From JACCZX01 sp963791315 (GTDB lineage: Bacteria; Pseudomonadota; Gammaproteobacteria; Burkholderiales; Burkholderiaceae_F), in assembly GCA_963791315.1 (NCBI GenBank), contig CAWBRQ010000007.1, positions 744,001-808,000 of the forward strand: a DNA stretch of 64,000 nucleotides, written 5' to 3'. The notes beneath the pieces are model-generated. The model had not been told where the DNA came from and searched no databases. It worked only from the letters and a program-made list of their open reading frames with translations. This document shows positions 1-10,350 of the stretch, one piece after another. A program made the position numbers and the translations under genes. The number at the start of each line of letters is the position of its first letter. Position 1 is the first letter of the stretch.

Positions 1-157
1 CATCGGGACGATGCTCGTCCAGCAGCCGCAGCGCCTGCACACCATCGGCGGCCTCGCCGAGGATCGCGAGTTCTGGCCACAGCTGTCCGAGTTGCTCGAC
101 CAGCTGATGGCGCAACGTCTCTTCGTCCTCGGCGACGATTGCCGTCGGGCTGGTCAC
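1..157 (-). CDS. LytTR-type response regulator, N-terminal part (cut by window edge)
   Basis: The minus strand opens with GTG and reads a receiver domain start: TSPTAIVAEDEETLRHQL, then LGEAADGVQALRLL. The paired acidic residues (AEDEE) are the metal-binding cluster of CheY-like receivers. Only about 52 residues are inside the window, so the phosphorylated Asp and the output domain are not seen. The GTG start overlaps the TGA stop of the upstream LytS-like kinase (GTGA), which implies translational coupling. With two LytS-type kinases upstream, an AlgR/LytTR-type regulator is the natural reading, but the LytTR domain itself is inferred. Confidence 0.8.
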   Translation of the reverse strand, partial: MTSPTAIVAEDEETLRHQLVEQLGQLWPELAILGEAADGVQALRLLDEHRPD

Positions 158-1287
158 AAGTCCGGACCGGACGCTGCCGGCACACGCATCGTCAACTGCA
201 CCATGCCGTCGCGCTCCGTGCAGTCAAGCGACGCGGCACCGCCGTACAGCCCCGCCAGACGTTCACGCACGCGCGTCGAGCTCCGCATCGTCCGCACAGC
301 CGGCGGAATCGTCGAACCGCAACACGGTTACGACTTGATTGTCGATTCGGCTGATGCCGACTCTGATCGATGCCGGTGGCTCGCCTGACGCCTGCCTAAC
401 CGCGCGCTGCACCAGCGGCAAGAACAGCATCGGATAGAAGCGGGCAGCGCGGCATTCTTCAGGCAGCGTCACATACAGTGCCGGGCGGCCGGCATGCAGT
501 GATGTAACGACTGCCAGGTAGGCCTTGACCAGATCGATCTCGGCCTCGATTGTCGAACCTGCTTCCCGCATGCGGGGCAACGCCACTCGCAGATAGGTGA
601 TCAACCGGTCGAGATCCTGCGCCGCCTGCGGCGCATCTCGTGCGATAGAGTTTTTCGATGTCGACCAGCGACTCAAACAGGAACTGAGGCTCGACCTGCG
701 CCTGCATCGCTATCAGACGCGCTTCCAGCACCTCGCGTGCGATCGTGGCCTGCGCGCGTTGCGCTGACAGCACCGCTCGCTGCGTGGCCGAGCGCAGACG
801 CATGTTTTGAGCCCCAGCGATGAACAGGAACGCAAAAAGCGAAAGCTGCGCCGTGCTGCCGATGAACCGCAGCCAGTAGGGTGGCATCGGCTTTGTCTTT
901 TCCATCATCGCCTGCCACACCTGCTCGATGCCTACTGCATCCGCAATGCGGCATCGTGACGGCGGCAGTGAGTGCAGCGCTGAACACCGACGCTGCCACC
1001 AGCCGGCCCCAGCGGGTGCGCTCACTGGGCTGCGCCGTAACGACCAGCCACGCCACCAGCGCAGAGCTGAAAATCGATAGCGACACGATGGGCTCGAACG
1101 CGAAGATCTTCCAAATCCCAGGCTTGCCCAGCTTGTCGAACAGGAAGGCGAAATCGAGAACCGATGTCACCAGGGTTGCCAGCAAGACCGCCACCACATG
1201 CCCTCGGGTCACGCGTATCGAGCGATATCGCTTGGCAGGCGGCGCCGCCGGAAGTGCTTGACTGGGGTTGATTGACACTGCGCTCAT
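154..1287 (-). CDS. LytS-type histidine kinase paralogue, degenerate, three frameshifts
   Basis: An integral membrane sensor kinase of the LytS/YehU type, with several hydrophobic N-terminal segments followed by a His_kinase domain. Reading needs frame changes near 950, 650 and 270. The phosphoacceptor box EPHFLFNTL of the family is EPQFLFESL here, so the His is replaced by Gln. The N box (VENAIKHG in the next gene) is VQRAVRQA, and the ATP-lid DNG becomes DDS. These changes lie inside clean reading frame, so the protein looks like a pseudokinase independent of the indels. Its start overlaps the stop of the active paralogue (ATGA) and its stop overlaps the regulator start. Net length is still divisible by three. 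Confidence 0.7.
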
Positions 1288-2426
1288 GCTGCAGCTGCCT
1301 CCCATTCAACGGGTAGTCGAATCGATGCGGTGACTCCGCGCGGCACGCCGGCAGTCAAAGTCATTTTGGCGCGTGCGCCATACAGTGCACTCAGGCGTGA
1401 ACGGGTGTTTGCCAACCCAACGCCGGCGCCCGTGCTGCCGGAGAAGCCGGCGCCGTTGTCACGCACTTCGACTAACAAATCATCGCCTTCGCGGCGCGCA
1501 TGGATGTCGATCCGGCCGCCTTCGGGCAGCGGTGACAGTCCGTGCTTGATTGCGTTTTCCACGAGCGTCGGTAACACCATCGGCGGCACGCGCGCGTTGG
1601 CGAGGCTGGGGTCATGATCGATCGAAAAATCCAGGCGTTCGCGCATTCGCATCTTCAAAATCGTCAGGAACGAACGTGCGAGCTCAAGCTCGCGCCCCAA
1701 GGTCGAGCCCGATTCGCGCATAGCCGGCAACGCGGCGCGCAGATAGTTGATCAGGCTGGCGAGCATCTCGCGGCCCTGATCAGGCGCCGTTTCGTACAGC
1801 CGCTTGACATTGGCCAGCGTGTTGAACAGGAAGTGCGGCTCAATTTGCGCCTGCAATGCCGTCAGTTGCGCTTCACACATCTGCGCCTGCAACGCCTGCT
1901 GCCGGCATTCGGCATCGGCGAGACGGCAGCGGGCGTCTCGGTCCGCGCGAATGGAACTGAAAAACCAGTACCCCAGAGCGCCAAGTGTGGTCCACAGCGT
2001 GAACGTCGAGGCGAAGAAGCCGGGGCTTTCGATCAGTCGTTCGACGACGGGGAAGCCGGCGACGACCAGCCGCGCGGGCACGCTGAGCGCGGCCGCAACG
2101 GCCGACGTAAAGACTCCGAGCGCAAGTGCACGCCGCGGCGATAGACCCCTGGCGGCGGCAAATGCTTCGGTAAGCGCAATCGCAAGCAGCAATAGAAGCC
2201 CGCTGATCAGCGTTTGGCGCGTCGCACGCACCAGGTCAAATGCCCACTGGTCGAGCGGCTCATAGTGCAACGCGGTCACAAAGCGCCCCGCAATCAGCAG
2301 CAGGCAGAAATAAAACACGATTGCGATCGACTTGAGATTCATCACGCGCGTAAAAGCGGTGCGTGCGGCGACCGGCGACGCGTCGCTGGACGCGCTCAGG
2401 GGCTGGACCGCAACCATGGCACTCAT
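1284..2426 (-). CDS. LytS-type sensor histidine kinase
   Basis: About 380 residues. Several membrane segments occupy the first 150 residues (for example SIAIVFYFCLLLIAGRFV). A cytoplasmic kinase domain follows with the H box QIEPHFLFNTLANV, the N box LVENAIKHGLSPLP, the DNGAGF lid and GVGLANTRSRL. All catalytic boxes are intact, so this should be the working kinase for the downstream LytTR-type regulator. ATG at 2426 is chosen because the much longer upstream open frame runs antisense through ftsK. It ends by a 4-base ATGA overlap with the degenerate paralogue, indicating a coupled three-gene operon diverging from ftsK. The signal sensed is unknown. Confidence 0.87.
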   Translation of the reverse strand: MSAMVAVQPLSASSDASPVAARTAFTRVMNLKSIAIVFYFCLLLIAGRFVTALHYEPLDQWAFDLVRATRQTLISGLLLLLAIALTEAFAAARGLSPRRALALGVFTSAVAAALSVPARLVVAGFPVVERLIESPGFFASTFTLWTTLGALGYWFFSSIRADRDARCRLADAECRQQALQAQMCEAQLTALQAQIEPHFLFNTLANVKRLYETAPDQGREMLASLINYLRAALPAMRESGSTLGRELELARSFLTILKMRMRERLDFSIDHDPSLANARVPPMVLPTLVENAIKHGLSPLPEGGRIDIHARREGDDLLVEVRDNGAGFSGSTGAGVGLANTRSRLSALYGARAKMTLTAGVPRGVTASIRLPVEWEAAAA

Positions 2427-2549
2427 AGGCTCAATTTTGCGCGGTGTGGGCGCGCATCGCAACGCTAGCCGATGAAGCGCGACCTGTGCGGCGCCAAACC
2501 CCGGTAGCGGCGACGAATTTTGCTGCTCTCCGAACCTATAATCGCTCGC

Positions 2550-4906
2550 ATGGCGGCAAGGGCGAAAGTGGGTAGCAGCGCACAGCGCGCGGCCGACGGC
2601 GTGTGGCTGCGTTCGCGCGACGCGACGGGCGGTTCGGGGGGTGACGATCGGTTTGGACGTCTGTTGTCCGAAGCCGGATGGATCGTCGGCGCCGTTGCGG
2701 CGGTCGCGTTGTTTGCAATGCTCGCCACTTTCAGCGCGAACGACCCCGCGTTCACCCATACGGCGGGCGCGGCCGGTATACGCAACATCGGAGGCCGGTT
2801 CGGAGCGTGGGTGGCCGATATTGCGTTGTTGCTGTTTGGTCTGTCCGCATATCTGCTGGTCTTCGGCCTTGCGATCACGGTCGTGCGCGGATTTCGCAAG
2901 CTGCACCGGGCGGCAAGCGGAGACCCTCTGAACGACGATTTGCCTGCGTATGCGCATGGCATCGGCTTCGTGCTGTTGCTGTTTGGCGCAGTCTGTCTTG
3001 AGACGCTGCGGTTCCACACGTTGGGTCTTGCATTGCCCGGGTCGCCGGGCGGTGTCGTCGGCAGTTCCGCCGCGCAGCTTCTGCAGGCGGGGGTCGGATT
3101 CACCGGTGCCACCGTGATCTTGTTGGTCGGCGATCGCGGTCGGACTGTCGCTGTTTCTCGATTTTTCGTGGCTCGCGGTGGCCGAGCGATTTGGCGGCTT
3201 TCTAGAAGGATTTTTGAGCCGCGCGCGGCATAAGCGCGAGGAGGCCGAAGACCGCGCGATCGGCGAGGCTGCGGCCAAGGTGCGCGAAGCGGCGCTCGAG
3301 CGACGAACGCGAGCGTATCGACGAAGCGCCGCCGGTGCATATCGAGCGCACGCCGGCGCATGTCAAGCCGTCCGAGCGCAAGCAGAAGGAAAAGCAGGTA
3401 CCGCTGTTCGCCGAGATGGCCGACGCGCGCCTGCCCCCGCTGGACCTGCTCGATGAGCCGCCGCCCAATCTCGAAGCGATCTCGACCGAGACGCTCGAGT
3501 TCACATCGCGTCTGATCGAGAAGAAGCTGCGCGACTTCAATGTCGAAGCCGTCGTTGTCGCCGCCTACCCAGGACCGGTGATCACGCGTTACGAGATCGA
3601 GCCCGCCGTCGGGGTCAAAGGCAGTCAGATCGTCAATCTGGCGAAGGACTTGGCGCGGGCGTTATCGCTGGTGTCGATTCGTGTGGTCGAGACGATTCCC
3701 GGCAAGAACCTGATGGGGCTCGAGCTTCCGAATCCGCGACGGCAAGTCGTCAAGCTGTCGGAGATTCTTGGCTCGGTGATCTACAACGAAAGCCACTCAC
3801 TGCTGACGCTTGGTCTTGGCAAGGACATCGCGGGCAAGCCGGTGGTGGTCGATCTGGCTCGGATGCCGCACTTGCTGGTGGCCGGAACGACGGGTTCAGG
3901 CAAGTCGGTCGGCATCAACGCGATGATTCTGTCGATCCTCTACAAGGCCGATCCGGCGCAGGTGCGGATGATCCTGATCGATCCCAAGATGTTGGAGCTT
4001 TCGGTTTACGAAGGCATTCCGCACTTACTGGCACCCGTCGTCACCGACATGCGAGAGGCCGGCCATGCGTTGCAGTGGTGCGTCGGCGAGATGGACAAGC
4101 GTTATCGATTGTTGAGCAAGCTCGGCGTGCGCAGCCTGACGAGCTACAACCAGAAGATTGCCGATGCGCGCTCGAAGGGCGAGTTCGTCCCGAATCCATT
4201 TTCGCTGACACCGGCAGAGCCCGAGCCGCTCGATACGCTGCCGATGATCGTTGTCGTGATTGACGAGCTGGCTGATTTGATGATGGTGTCGAGCAAGAAG
4301 GTCGAAGAGCTGATCGCGCGCATTGCGCAAAAGGCGCGCGCGTCGGGCATGCACCTGATACTGGCAACGCAGCGGCCGTCGGTCGACGTCATCACCGGAC
4401 TGATCAAGGCCAATATTCCGGCGCGAATTTCGTATCAGGTTTCAAGCCGCGTCGATTCGCGCACGATCCTCGACCAGATGGGCTCGGAATCGCTGCTCGG
4501 GCAGGGTGACATGCTGTATCTCGCGCCGGGAACGGGTTTGCCGACACGCGTGCACGGTGCGTTCGTCTCGGACGCGGAAGTGCATCGTGTGGTCGACGTG
4601 CTGAAGTCGCGCGGCGCGCCACAGTATGTCGAGGGTCTACTCGAAGCGCCGGACGCGAACGGAGAAATGGCGAGGCGGGCAGCGGCGGGCGGTGTCTACG
4701 CAAATGAAGCCGATCCGTTATACGACCAGGCGGTGGAGATCGTGCTGAAGAATCGCCGCGCGTCGATCTCTCTGGTGCAGCGTCACCTGCGTATCGGATA
4801 CAACCGGGCCGCGCGGCTACTGGAAGACATGGAGCGCGCCGGCATGGTGTCGGCGATGCAGAGCAACGGGAATCGCGAGATTCTGGTGCCGGCGCGGGAA
4901 AGTTAG
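2550..4906 (+). CDS. ftsK: DNA translocase FtsK, two frameshifts
   Basis: Septal DNA translocase that pumps chromosome termini and acts with XerCD at dif. The first 200 residues hold four membrane segments. A charged linker follows, then the motor with Walker A GTTGSGKSVGINAM, Walker B VVVIDELADLM, and a C-terminal gamma winged helix (SISLVQRHLRIGYNRAARLL) that reads KOPS sites. Frame changes are needed near 3128 and 3300, both in the membrane-to-linker part, after which the motor frame is clean to the TAG at 4904. Total length of about 785 residues matches the short-linker FtsK of betaproteobacteria. lolA follows 8 bp downstream. The shifts are probably sequence errors, since loss of the membrane anchor would be severe. 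Confidence 0.92.
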
Positions 4907-4914
4907 GGACGTCG

Positions 4915-5549
4915 ATGTTGAATGCCTTACGTGCACTGCTGGTTCTCGCGACCGTTTTTGCGGCGAACGTACACGCGACGGCGGTCGATCAGCTACGCAG
5001 CTTTCTGACGCAGACCAGTAGTGCGCGTGGAGACTTCGTTCAGCGCGTGAGCTCGAGCAAAGGTGCGCGCCCAGGCGCCAAGGCGCCGACTGCCTCGACC
5101 GGGCAATTCGTCTTTCAGCGTCCCGGCAAGTTTCGCTGGACCTACGAGAAACCGTACGATCAGTTGATCGTCGCTGATGGGCAGCGGCTGTGTTGTTCGA
5201 CAAGGATCTGAATCAGGTCACGATCAAGAAGCTGCAAGCGTCGCTGCCTTCGAGCCCCGCCTCGATCCTGTTCGGTTCCAACGAGTTCGAGAAAGAGTTC
5301 GAGGTCAGCGATGCCGGGGCGCGCGATGGACTGGAGTGGATCGTCGCAAAGCCACGCGCGAAGGAGACGACCTTCGAGCGCATCGAAATCGGTTTTCGCG
5401 ATGGCTTGCCGCAGGCGATGGTTCTGGTCGATGGCTTCGGGCAGACCACGCAACTCACATTCAGCAACGTCGAACGCAATCCGAAGCTTGACGCCGACGC
5501 TTTCCGCTTCGTGCCTCCGAAAGGCGCCGACGTGCTCGAGGACAAGTAG
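4915..5549 (+). CDS. lolA: Outer-membrane lipoprotein carrier LolA, one frameshift
   Basis: Periplasmic chaperone carrying lipoproteins from LolCDE to LolB. An N-terminal signal peptide (LRALLVLATVFAANVHA) precedes the mature domain with GQFVFQRPGKFRWTYEKPYDQ and the C-terminal TQLTFSNVERNPKLDADAF that typify LolA. The frame changes near 5190: one G appears missing in the triplet expected to encode Trp (DGQRL-W-LFDKD). The restored product is about 211 residues, the usual size. It lies directly after ftsK, the standard betaproteobacterial order. As LolA is normally essential, the indel is most simply an error. Confidence 0.9.
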
Positions 5550-5559
5550 TCGTCGAGCG

Positions 5560-6477
5560 CTAGGTCTTATCTATCCTGCTCGGTACGTCGGGTTCAAAGA
5601 ACACCCAGTGCGCCTGCGGAAAGCGGGTTTGAATCGAATCTTCGACGCGATTGATGCCCGTGATGAGTTGCTCTGCGCTCTGCACGGGTGCCATTTCGGC
5701 GCGCACCGCCACGACGACGCTGTTGCCCCATTGCAACGTGATCAAGCGCATGATTGACTTGACCTCCGGCTGCGCCCTGACGTGCTCTTCGATCGCCTCG
5801 CGTAACGCTGGCTCGGCCGACTCACCGATGATCATTGCTTGGATTTCCCAGGTGACCATCACTGCGACGACGACGAGCAGCACACCGACGGCGATTGAAC
5901 CGAGCGCGTCGAACAGCGGATTGCCGGTCCACATCGCCAGCAGGACCGCGACGAAGGCGAACACCAGGCCGCCCAGTGCAGCGATGTCTTCGCCCGCGAC
6001 CACCATTAACTCCGATTGACGCGTTTCGCGAAACCAGCGCCAAAAGCTGCGGCCGGCCTGCACTTTGCGTATCTCGCGCAGCGCTCCCCACAACGAGATC
6101 GTTTCCAGCACGATCGCGACGCCGAGCACGATCAGCGCGACGCCTGCATTACGTAGCGGTTCTGACGCCGTTAACCGGTGATATCCCTCATAGATCGAGA
6201 ACAATCCGCCGACGAAGAACAGCAGGACCGCGACCATCATCGACCAGAAGTAAACGACCCGCTGATGACCGAGTGGGTGCTCCTCACTTTCCGGTCGTCG
6301 CGCCTGCCGCATCCCGAGCAGCAGCAGAAGCTGATTGGTTGCATCGGCGACCGAGTGAATCGCTTCGGCGAGCATCGCGCCGGAGCCGGTGTAGGCCGCT
6401 GCGCCGAACTTGGTCACGGCGATTCCGCTGTTCGCGCCGAGCGCGAACAGGATGGCCTTGGTGCTATCGGCCGCCAC
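5560..6477 (-). CDS. Cation diffusion facilitator (CDF) transporter
   Basis: A 305-residue inner-membrane divalent-metal/proton antiporter. Six hydrophobic segments, the metal motif AEAIHSVADATNQ in TM2, and EDIAALGG in TM5 are visible, with a C-terminal cytoplasmic domain of about 90 residues (VKSIMRLITLQWGNSVVVAV). EDxAA in place of HxxxD in TM5 is the pattern of the ZnT9-like subgroup. It faces lolA tail to tail with 10 bp between stops. The FKBP gene lies 8 bp upstream on the same strand, so the two may share a transcript. The metal cannot be told. Confidence 0.88.
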   Translation of the reverse strand: MAADSTKAILFALGANSGIAVTKFGAAAYTGSGAMLAEAIHSVADATNQLLLLLGMRQARRPESEEHPLGHQRVVYFWSMMVAVLLFFVGGLFSIYEGYHRLTASEPLRNAGVALIVLGVAIVLETISLWGALREIRKVQAGRSFWRWFRETRQSELMVVAGEDIAALGGLVFAFVAVLLAMWTGNPLFDALGSIAVGVLLVVVAVMVTWEIQAMIIGESAEPALREAIEEHVRAQPEVKSIMRLITLQWGNSVVVAVRAEMAPVQSAEQLITGINRVEDSIQTRFPQAHWVFFEPDVPSRIDKT

Positions 6478-6485
6478 GTCGCGTC

Positions 6486-6923
6486 CTACTTGGACGGCTT
6501 GATCGCGAGCAGCTCAACCTCAAACTGCAAGGTCGAATTCGGCGGAATCACTCCGCCCGCACCCTTTTCGCCGTACGCGAGCGATGGCGGGCAAGTCAGC
6601 TTCGCTTTGCCTCCAACCTTCATCCGTTGTACGCCTTCGGTCCAGCACTTGATGACACGATTCAGCGGAAATTCGGTGGGTTGTCCGCGCTTGTATGAAC
6701 TGTCGAACTCCTTACCGTCCGGAAACGTTCCCTTGTAATGCACCTGCACCGTATCGGTTTCCTTTGGGCTGGCACCTTGACCCTCGGTCAGCGTCCGATA
6801 CACCATGCCTGAATCGGTCTTGATCGCTCCCTTTTCTGCCGCTGCCTTGCCAATTACATCGTCTTGCGCCATCGCTGCTCCCATGCTTGTAGTCAATAAG
6901 ATCGCCACTAACTTCTTGATCAT
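6486..6923 (-). CDS. FKBP-type peptidyl-prolyl isomerase, periplasmic
   Basis: A 145-residue secreted foldase. A signal peptide (KKLVAILLTTSMGAAMAQ) precedes one FKBP domain containing VQVHYKGTFPDGKEFDSS, FPLNRVIKCWTEGVQRM, KLTCPPSLAYGEKGAG and IPPNSTLQFEVELL. The active-site aromatic and Asp positions are conserved. Two Cys occur (KCW, TCP). Compared with FkpA it lacks the long N-terminal dimerisation domain, so it is a minimal, FklB-like single-domain form. It diverges from rarA, with about 65 bp between the two starts. Confidence 0.9.
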   Translation of the reverse strand: MIKKLVAILLTTSMGAAMAQDDVIGKAAAEKGAIKTDSGMVYRTLTEGQGASPKETDTVQVHYKGTFPDGKEFDSSYKRGQPTEFPLNRVIKCWTEGVQRMKVGGKAKLTCPPSLAYGEKGAGGVIPPNSTLQFEVELLAIKPSK

Positions 6924-6988
6924 TGTTTCCTCTTGATGGTCCGATTGCAGGGGCGGATGCTAGCCTGTCGATGAGATTTCCCCAATCG

Positions 6989-8291
6989 ATGCAAGACCTC
7001 TTCACCACCGACAGCCACCGGCGTTCCGCTGGCCGAGCGCATGCGTCCGCGCACGATTGATGACGTGGTCGGACAGCCGCATCTGCTCGGTTCCGGCAAG
7101 CCGCTGCGCGTGGCTTTCGAATCGGGCCGGCCGCACTCGATGATCCTGTGGGGGCCGCCGGGAGTCGGCAAAACGACGCTCGCGCGTTTGATGGCCGATG
7201 CGTTCGGGCTCAATTTCATCGCGATATCCGCAGTATTGGGCGGAGTCAAAGACATCCGCGATGCGGTGGAGCGCGCGCAGGTCACACGTGCGCAGTCGGG
7301 CAAACCCACTGTCGTGTTTGTCGACGAGGTGCATCGGTTCAACAAGGCACAGCAGGACGCGTTTCTGCCGCACGTCGAGTCCGGGCTGTTCGTGTTTGTC
7401 GGCGCCACGACCGAGAATCCGTCATTCGAAGTGATCGGCGCATTGTTGTCGCGTGCCGCGGTTTATGTGCTGCAGCCACTGTCGCGTGACGAACTCGAGA
7501 CGCTGCTTGACCGCGCGTTGAAGCTTGAGACCGAATCGCTGACGATTGAAGCGCGGGCGCGCAACATGTTGTTCGATCTTGCCGACGGCGACGCGCGGCG
7601 ACTGTTAAACGCGGTAGAGGTGGTGGGAAACGCAGCGCGGGACAAAAACCTCTCGTCGATCAGTGCCGATTTTCTGCGCGACTCGTTGCCCGCGACATTG
7701 CGCCGCTTCGACAAGGGCGGCGAAAACTTTTATGACCAGATCTCAGCGCTGCACAAATCGGTTCGCGGCTCCGACCCCGATGCGTCGCTGTACTGGATGG
7801 TGCGGATGTTTGACGGCGGCGTCGACCCGCGCTATGTCGCTCGTCGCGCGATAAGAATGGCAACCGAGGATATCGGCCTCGCCGATCCGCGCGCGCTCGA
7901 AGTGGCTCTTGCGGCCGCCGATACGTACGAGCGGCTCGGCTCGCCTGAAGGCGAGCTGGCATTGGCACAGGCGATTGTCTATCTTGCGTGTGCGCCGAAG
8001 TCGAATGCGGTGTATCGCGCCTACGGCGCAGTACGCGCATTTATCGAGCAGGATGGCTCGCGGCCGGTGCCTATGCATCTGCGTAACGCGCCGACACGGC
8101 TGATGAAGGAGCTTGGTTACGGCGAAGGCTATCGTTACGCGCACAACGAAGCCGGCGCAGTGGCTGCGGGCGAGACCTACTTGCCTGAAGGCGTAGCCGC
8201 GCAGCAGTGGTATCAGCCAACCGATCGCGGCGTCGAAGCACGCATTGCGGAACGGCTCGATGAACTGCGGCGCCTGAACACCGCCAAGTAG
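6989..8291 (+). CDS. rarA: Replication-associated recombination protein A (RarA/MgsA), early frameshift
   Basis: AAA+ ATPase acting at stalled forks, a clamp-loader relative. Walker A GPPGVGKTTLARLM, Walker B VVFVDEVHRFNKAQQDAF, sensor 1 VGATTENPSFEV and the C-terminal tetramerisation region (LGSPEGELALAQAIVYLA) are intact. An open frame begins at ATG 7041 (RPRTIDDVVGQ). The family normally starts with M-x-DLF and then PLAERMRP. ATG 6989 gives MQDLFTTDS in another frame and PLAERM precedes 7041, so I place the start at 6989 with one indel near 7010. About 430 residues. It lies 9 bp upstream of serS. Confidence 0.9.
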
Positions 8292-8300
8292 CATTCGGCC

Positions 8301-9590
8301 ATGCTCGATATCAATCTGTTACGCAAGGATGTAGCGGCTGTCGCGGCGCGGTTGAAAACGCGCGGGTACGAGTTCGACGTTGATCGCTTCAACGCACTCG
8401 AGGCCGAACGCAAGTCTGTACAGACCAAAACCGAGGAACTGCAGGCGCGGCGCAACGCGCTGTCGAAGCAGGTCGGCATGTTGAAAGCGAAAGGGCAGGA
8501 TGCGACGACCCTGCTCGCCGAGGCCAGCTCGATTCCGGACGAAGTCAAGAAGCTGGAAGCGCAGCTCGAAGTAATTCAGCGTGAATTGCAGCAGTGGATG
8601 CTCGAAGTTCCAAACCTGCTCCATGAATCCGTTCCTATCGGAGCATCGGCTGATGACAACGTCGAGGTGCGCAGATGGGGCACGCCACGCAGCTTCGACT
8701 TTCCGGTGAAGGATCACGTCGAGGTAGGCACGCCGCTCGGGCTTGACTTCGACACCGCGGCCAAACTGTCCGGCTCGCGCTTTACGCTGCTGCGCGGTCC
8801 GCTGGCACGCCTGCAGCGTGCGCTTGCGCAGTTCATGCTCGACGTGCAAACGCGCGAGCATGGCTACACCGAGTGCTACACGCCGTACATCGTCAACGCA
8901 GATTGCCTAATCGGCACGACGCAACTGCCGAAGTTCCGAGACGATATGTTTTGGGTCACCAAGGGTGGCGGAGAAGAGAAAGAGGAGATGTATTTGATCT
9001 CCACCTCCGAAATATCGCTGACAAACACGGTGCGCGAAGAAATCTTGAGTGAGTCCGACCTGCCGCTGAAGTTGACCGCTTACACGCCGTGCTTTCGCTC
9101 GGAGTCGGGAAGTTACGGCAAGGACACGCGCGGCATGATCCGCAATCACCAGTTCGAAAAGGTTGAGATCGTTCAAATTGTTCATCCGAGCACGTCGTAC
9201 CAAGCGCACGAACAATTGGTTGGTCACGCCGAAGCAGTGTTGCAGAAGCTGGAGCTGCCGTATCGCGTGATGTTGCTGTCTGCGGGAGATACCGGCTTCG
9301 GATCGGCAAAGACTTACGACCTCGAAGTGTGGCTGCCGGGACAAAATACCTATCGCGAAATTTCGTCGTGCTCAAACTTCGAAGCGTTCCAGGCGCGACG
9401 TATGCAGGCACGCTTCAAGAATGCGCAGGGCAAAACCGAGTTCGTGCACACGCTAAACGGTTCCGGTCTCGCGGTCGGACGTACGCTGGTTGCACTGGTG
9501 GAAAACTTTCAGCGAGCCGATGGCAGCGTCGACATACCGGTCGCGCTGCGGCCGTTTATCGACGGTGTCTCGGTTTTGCGGCCGGCGTAA
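8301..9590 (+). CDS. serS: Seryl-tRNA synthetase
   Basis: Class II aminoacyl-tRNA synthetase charging tRNA-Ser and tRNA-Sec. 429 residues, complete. The N-terminal coiled-coil arm (residues about 30–100, rich in Glu/Lys/Gln) grips the long variable arm of tRNA-Ser. Motif 2 reads CFRSESGSYGKDTRGMIR, followed by the motif 3 region LNGSGLAVGRTLVALVENFQ. ATG at 8301 gives the standard LDINLLRKD start. It follows rarA closely and is followed 38 bp later by a tRNA-Ser gene, its own substrate. Confidence 0.97.
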   Translation: MLDINLLRKDVAAVAARLKTRGYEFDVDRFNALEAERKSVQTKTEELQARRNALSKQVGMLKAKGQDATTLLAEASSIPDEVKKLEAQLEVIQRELQQWMLEVPNLLHESVPIGASADDNVEVRRWGTPRSFDFPVKDHVEVGTPLGLDFDTAAKLSGSRFTLLRGPLARLQRALAQFMLDVQTREHGYTECYTPYIVNADCLIGTTQLPKFRDDMFWVTKGGGEEKEEMYLISTSEISLTNTVREEILSESDLPLKLTAYTPCFRSESGSYGKDTRGMIRNHQFEKVEIVQIVHPSTSYQAHEQLVGHAEAVLQKLELPYRVMLLSAGDTGFGSAKTYDLEVWLPGQNTYREISSCSNFEAFQARRMQARFKNAQGKTEFVHTLNGSGLAVGRTLVALVENFQRADGSVDIPVALRPFIDGVSVLRPA

Positions 9591-9628
9591 AGACGCGCAC
9601 GGATATACTTCGCCGCTCGCCGCGCACC

Positions 9629-9719
9629 GGAGAGGTGGCAGAGTGGTCGAATGCGCCGGACTCGAAATCCGGTTTACTCCTCTGGAGTAACGTGGGTTCG
9701 AATCCCACCCTCTCCGCCA
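9629..9719 (+). tRNA. tRNA-Ser (anticodon CGA)
   Basis: A 91-nt class II tRNA. The 5' acceptor strand GGAGAGG pairs with CCTCTCC before a G discriminator and an encoded CCA. The anticodon loop ACTCGAAAT gives CGA, reading UCG codons. The long variable arm (TTTACTCCTCTGGAGTAA) and T arm GGGTTCGAATCCC are typical of tRNA-Ser. Confidence 0.97.
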
Positions 9720-9789
9720 CGATAATCACCCGTTATTGACTCACACGTGCGGTGATGCGGCGCGAGGTTCCTGGCTAGCAGCTCACCAC

Positions 9790-10350
9790 GTGAACAATCC
9801 CCGAAGACACTCGACGCCGCCATCTCGTGGGTTCACGCTGATCGAGCTGATGGCGGTTGTGGCGATCATCGCGATCCTGGCCATGATGGCTGTTCCGAGT
9901 TATCACGACAAATACATTCGCGAGCAGGTCGTTGAGGCAATGCGGCTGACCGATATCGCCAAAGGGCCCATCGCCGCCGCCTGGTCGGCCACCAAAACCT
10001 TTCCCGATGACAACGCCGCGGTGGGCTTGCCCGTGCCCGACAAGGTGGTCAGCAACTACGTCAAGTCGCTGACGGTCGAAGCCGGTGCCATCCACGTGGT
10101 GTTTGGCAACCAAGCCAATGGCGCACTGCGTGGCATGACCTTAACACTGCGTCCTGCGGTGGTCGAAGATGCTCCCATCGTGCCCGTGGCCTGGGTGTGC
10201 GGCTTTGCGGCGGCGCCCGAGAAGATGACCGTGCTGGCGGCCAACAAAACGGACCTGCCCGAAGGTATTGGCTGCCGGTCAACTGCCGATGAACGCGGCA
10301 TTAGCTGCGAGCGTCGTGAACTGATGCCCGCCGGCGCTGTGAACCGTTGA
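9790..10350 (+). CDS. Type IV pilin-like protein
   Basis: The prepilin signature is clear: a basic leader, the cleavage/methylation site RG^FTLIELMAVVAIIAIL, then the hydrophobic alpha-1 helix and Glu5 of the mature protein. The mature chain is about 170 residues and has C-terminal Cys residues (WVCGF, IGCRS, ISCER) that could form the disulfide loop. A GTG at 9790 gives a short leader of about 13 residues. TTG 9736 would give a much longer one, and no strong ribosome site decides between them. No other pilus gene is adjacent, so it may be a major or a minor pilin. Confidence 0.8.
   Translation: MNNPRRHSTPPSRGFTLIELMAVVAIIAILAMMAVPSYHDKYIREQVVEAMRLTDIAKGPIAAAWSATKTFPDDNAAVGLPVPDKVVSNYVKSLTVEAGAIHVVFGNQANGALRGMTLTLRPAVVEDAPIVPVAWVCGFAAAPEKMTVLAANKTDLPEGIGCRSTADERGISCERRELMPAGAVNR

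Noticed and set aside
2427..3278. Long minus-strand open frame continuous with the LytS-type kinase
   Set aside because: It runs antisense through the membrane part of ftsK, is Arg/Pro-rich without family text, and kinase homology begins only after ATG 2426.
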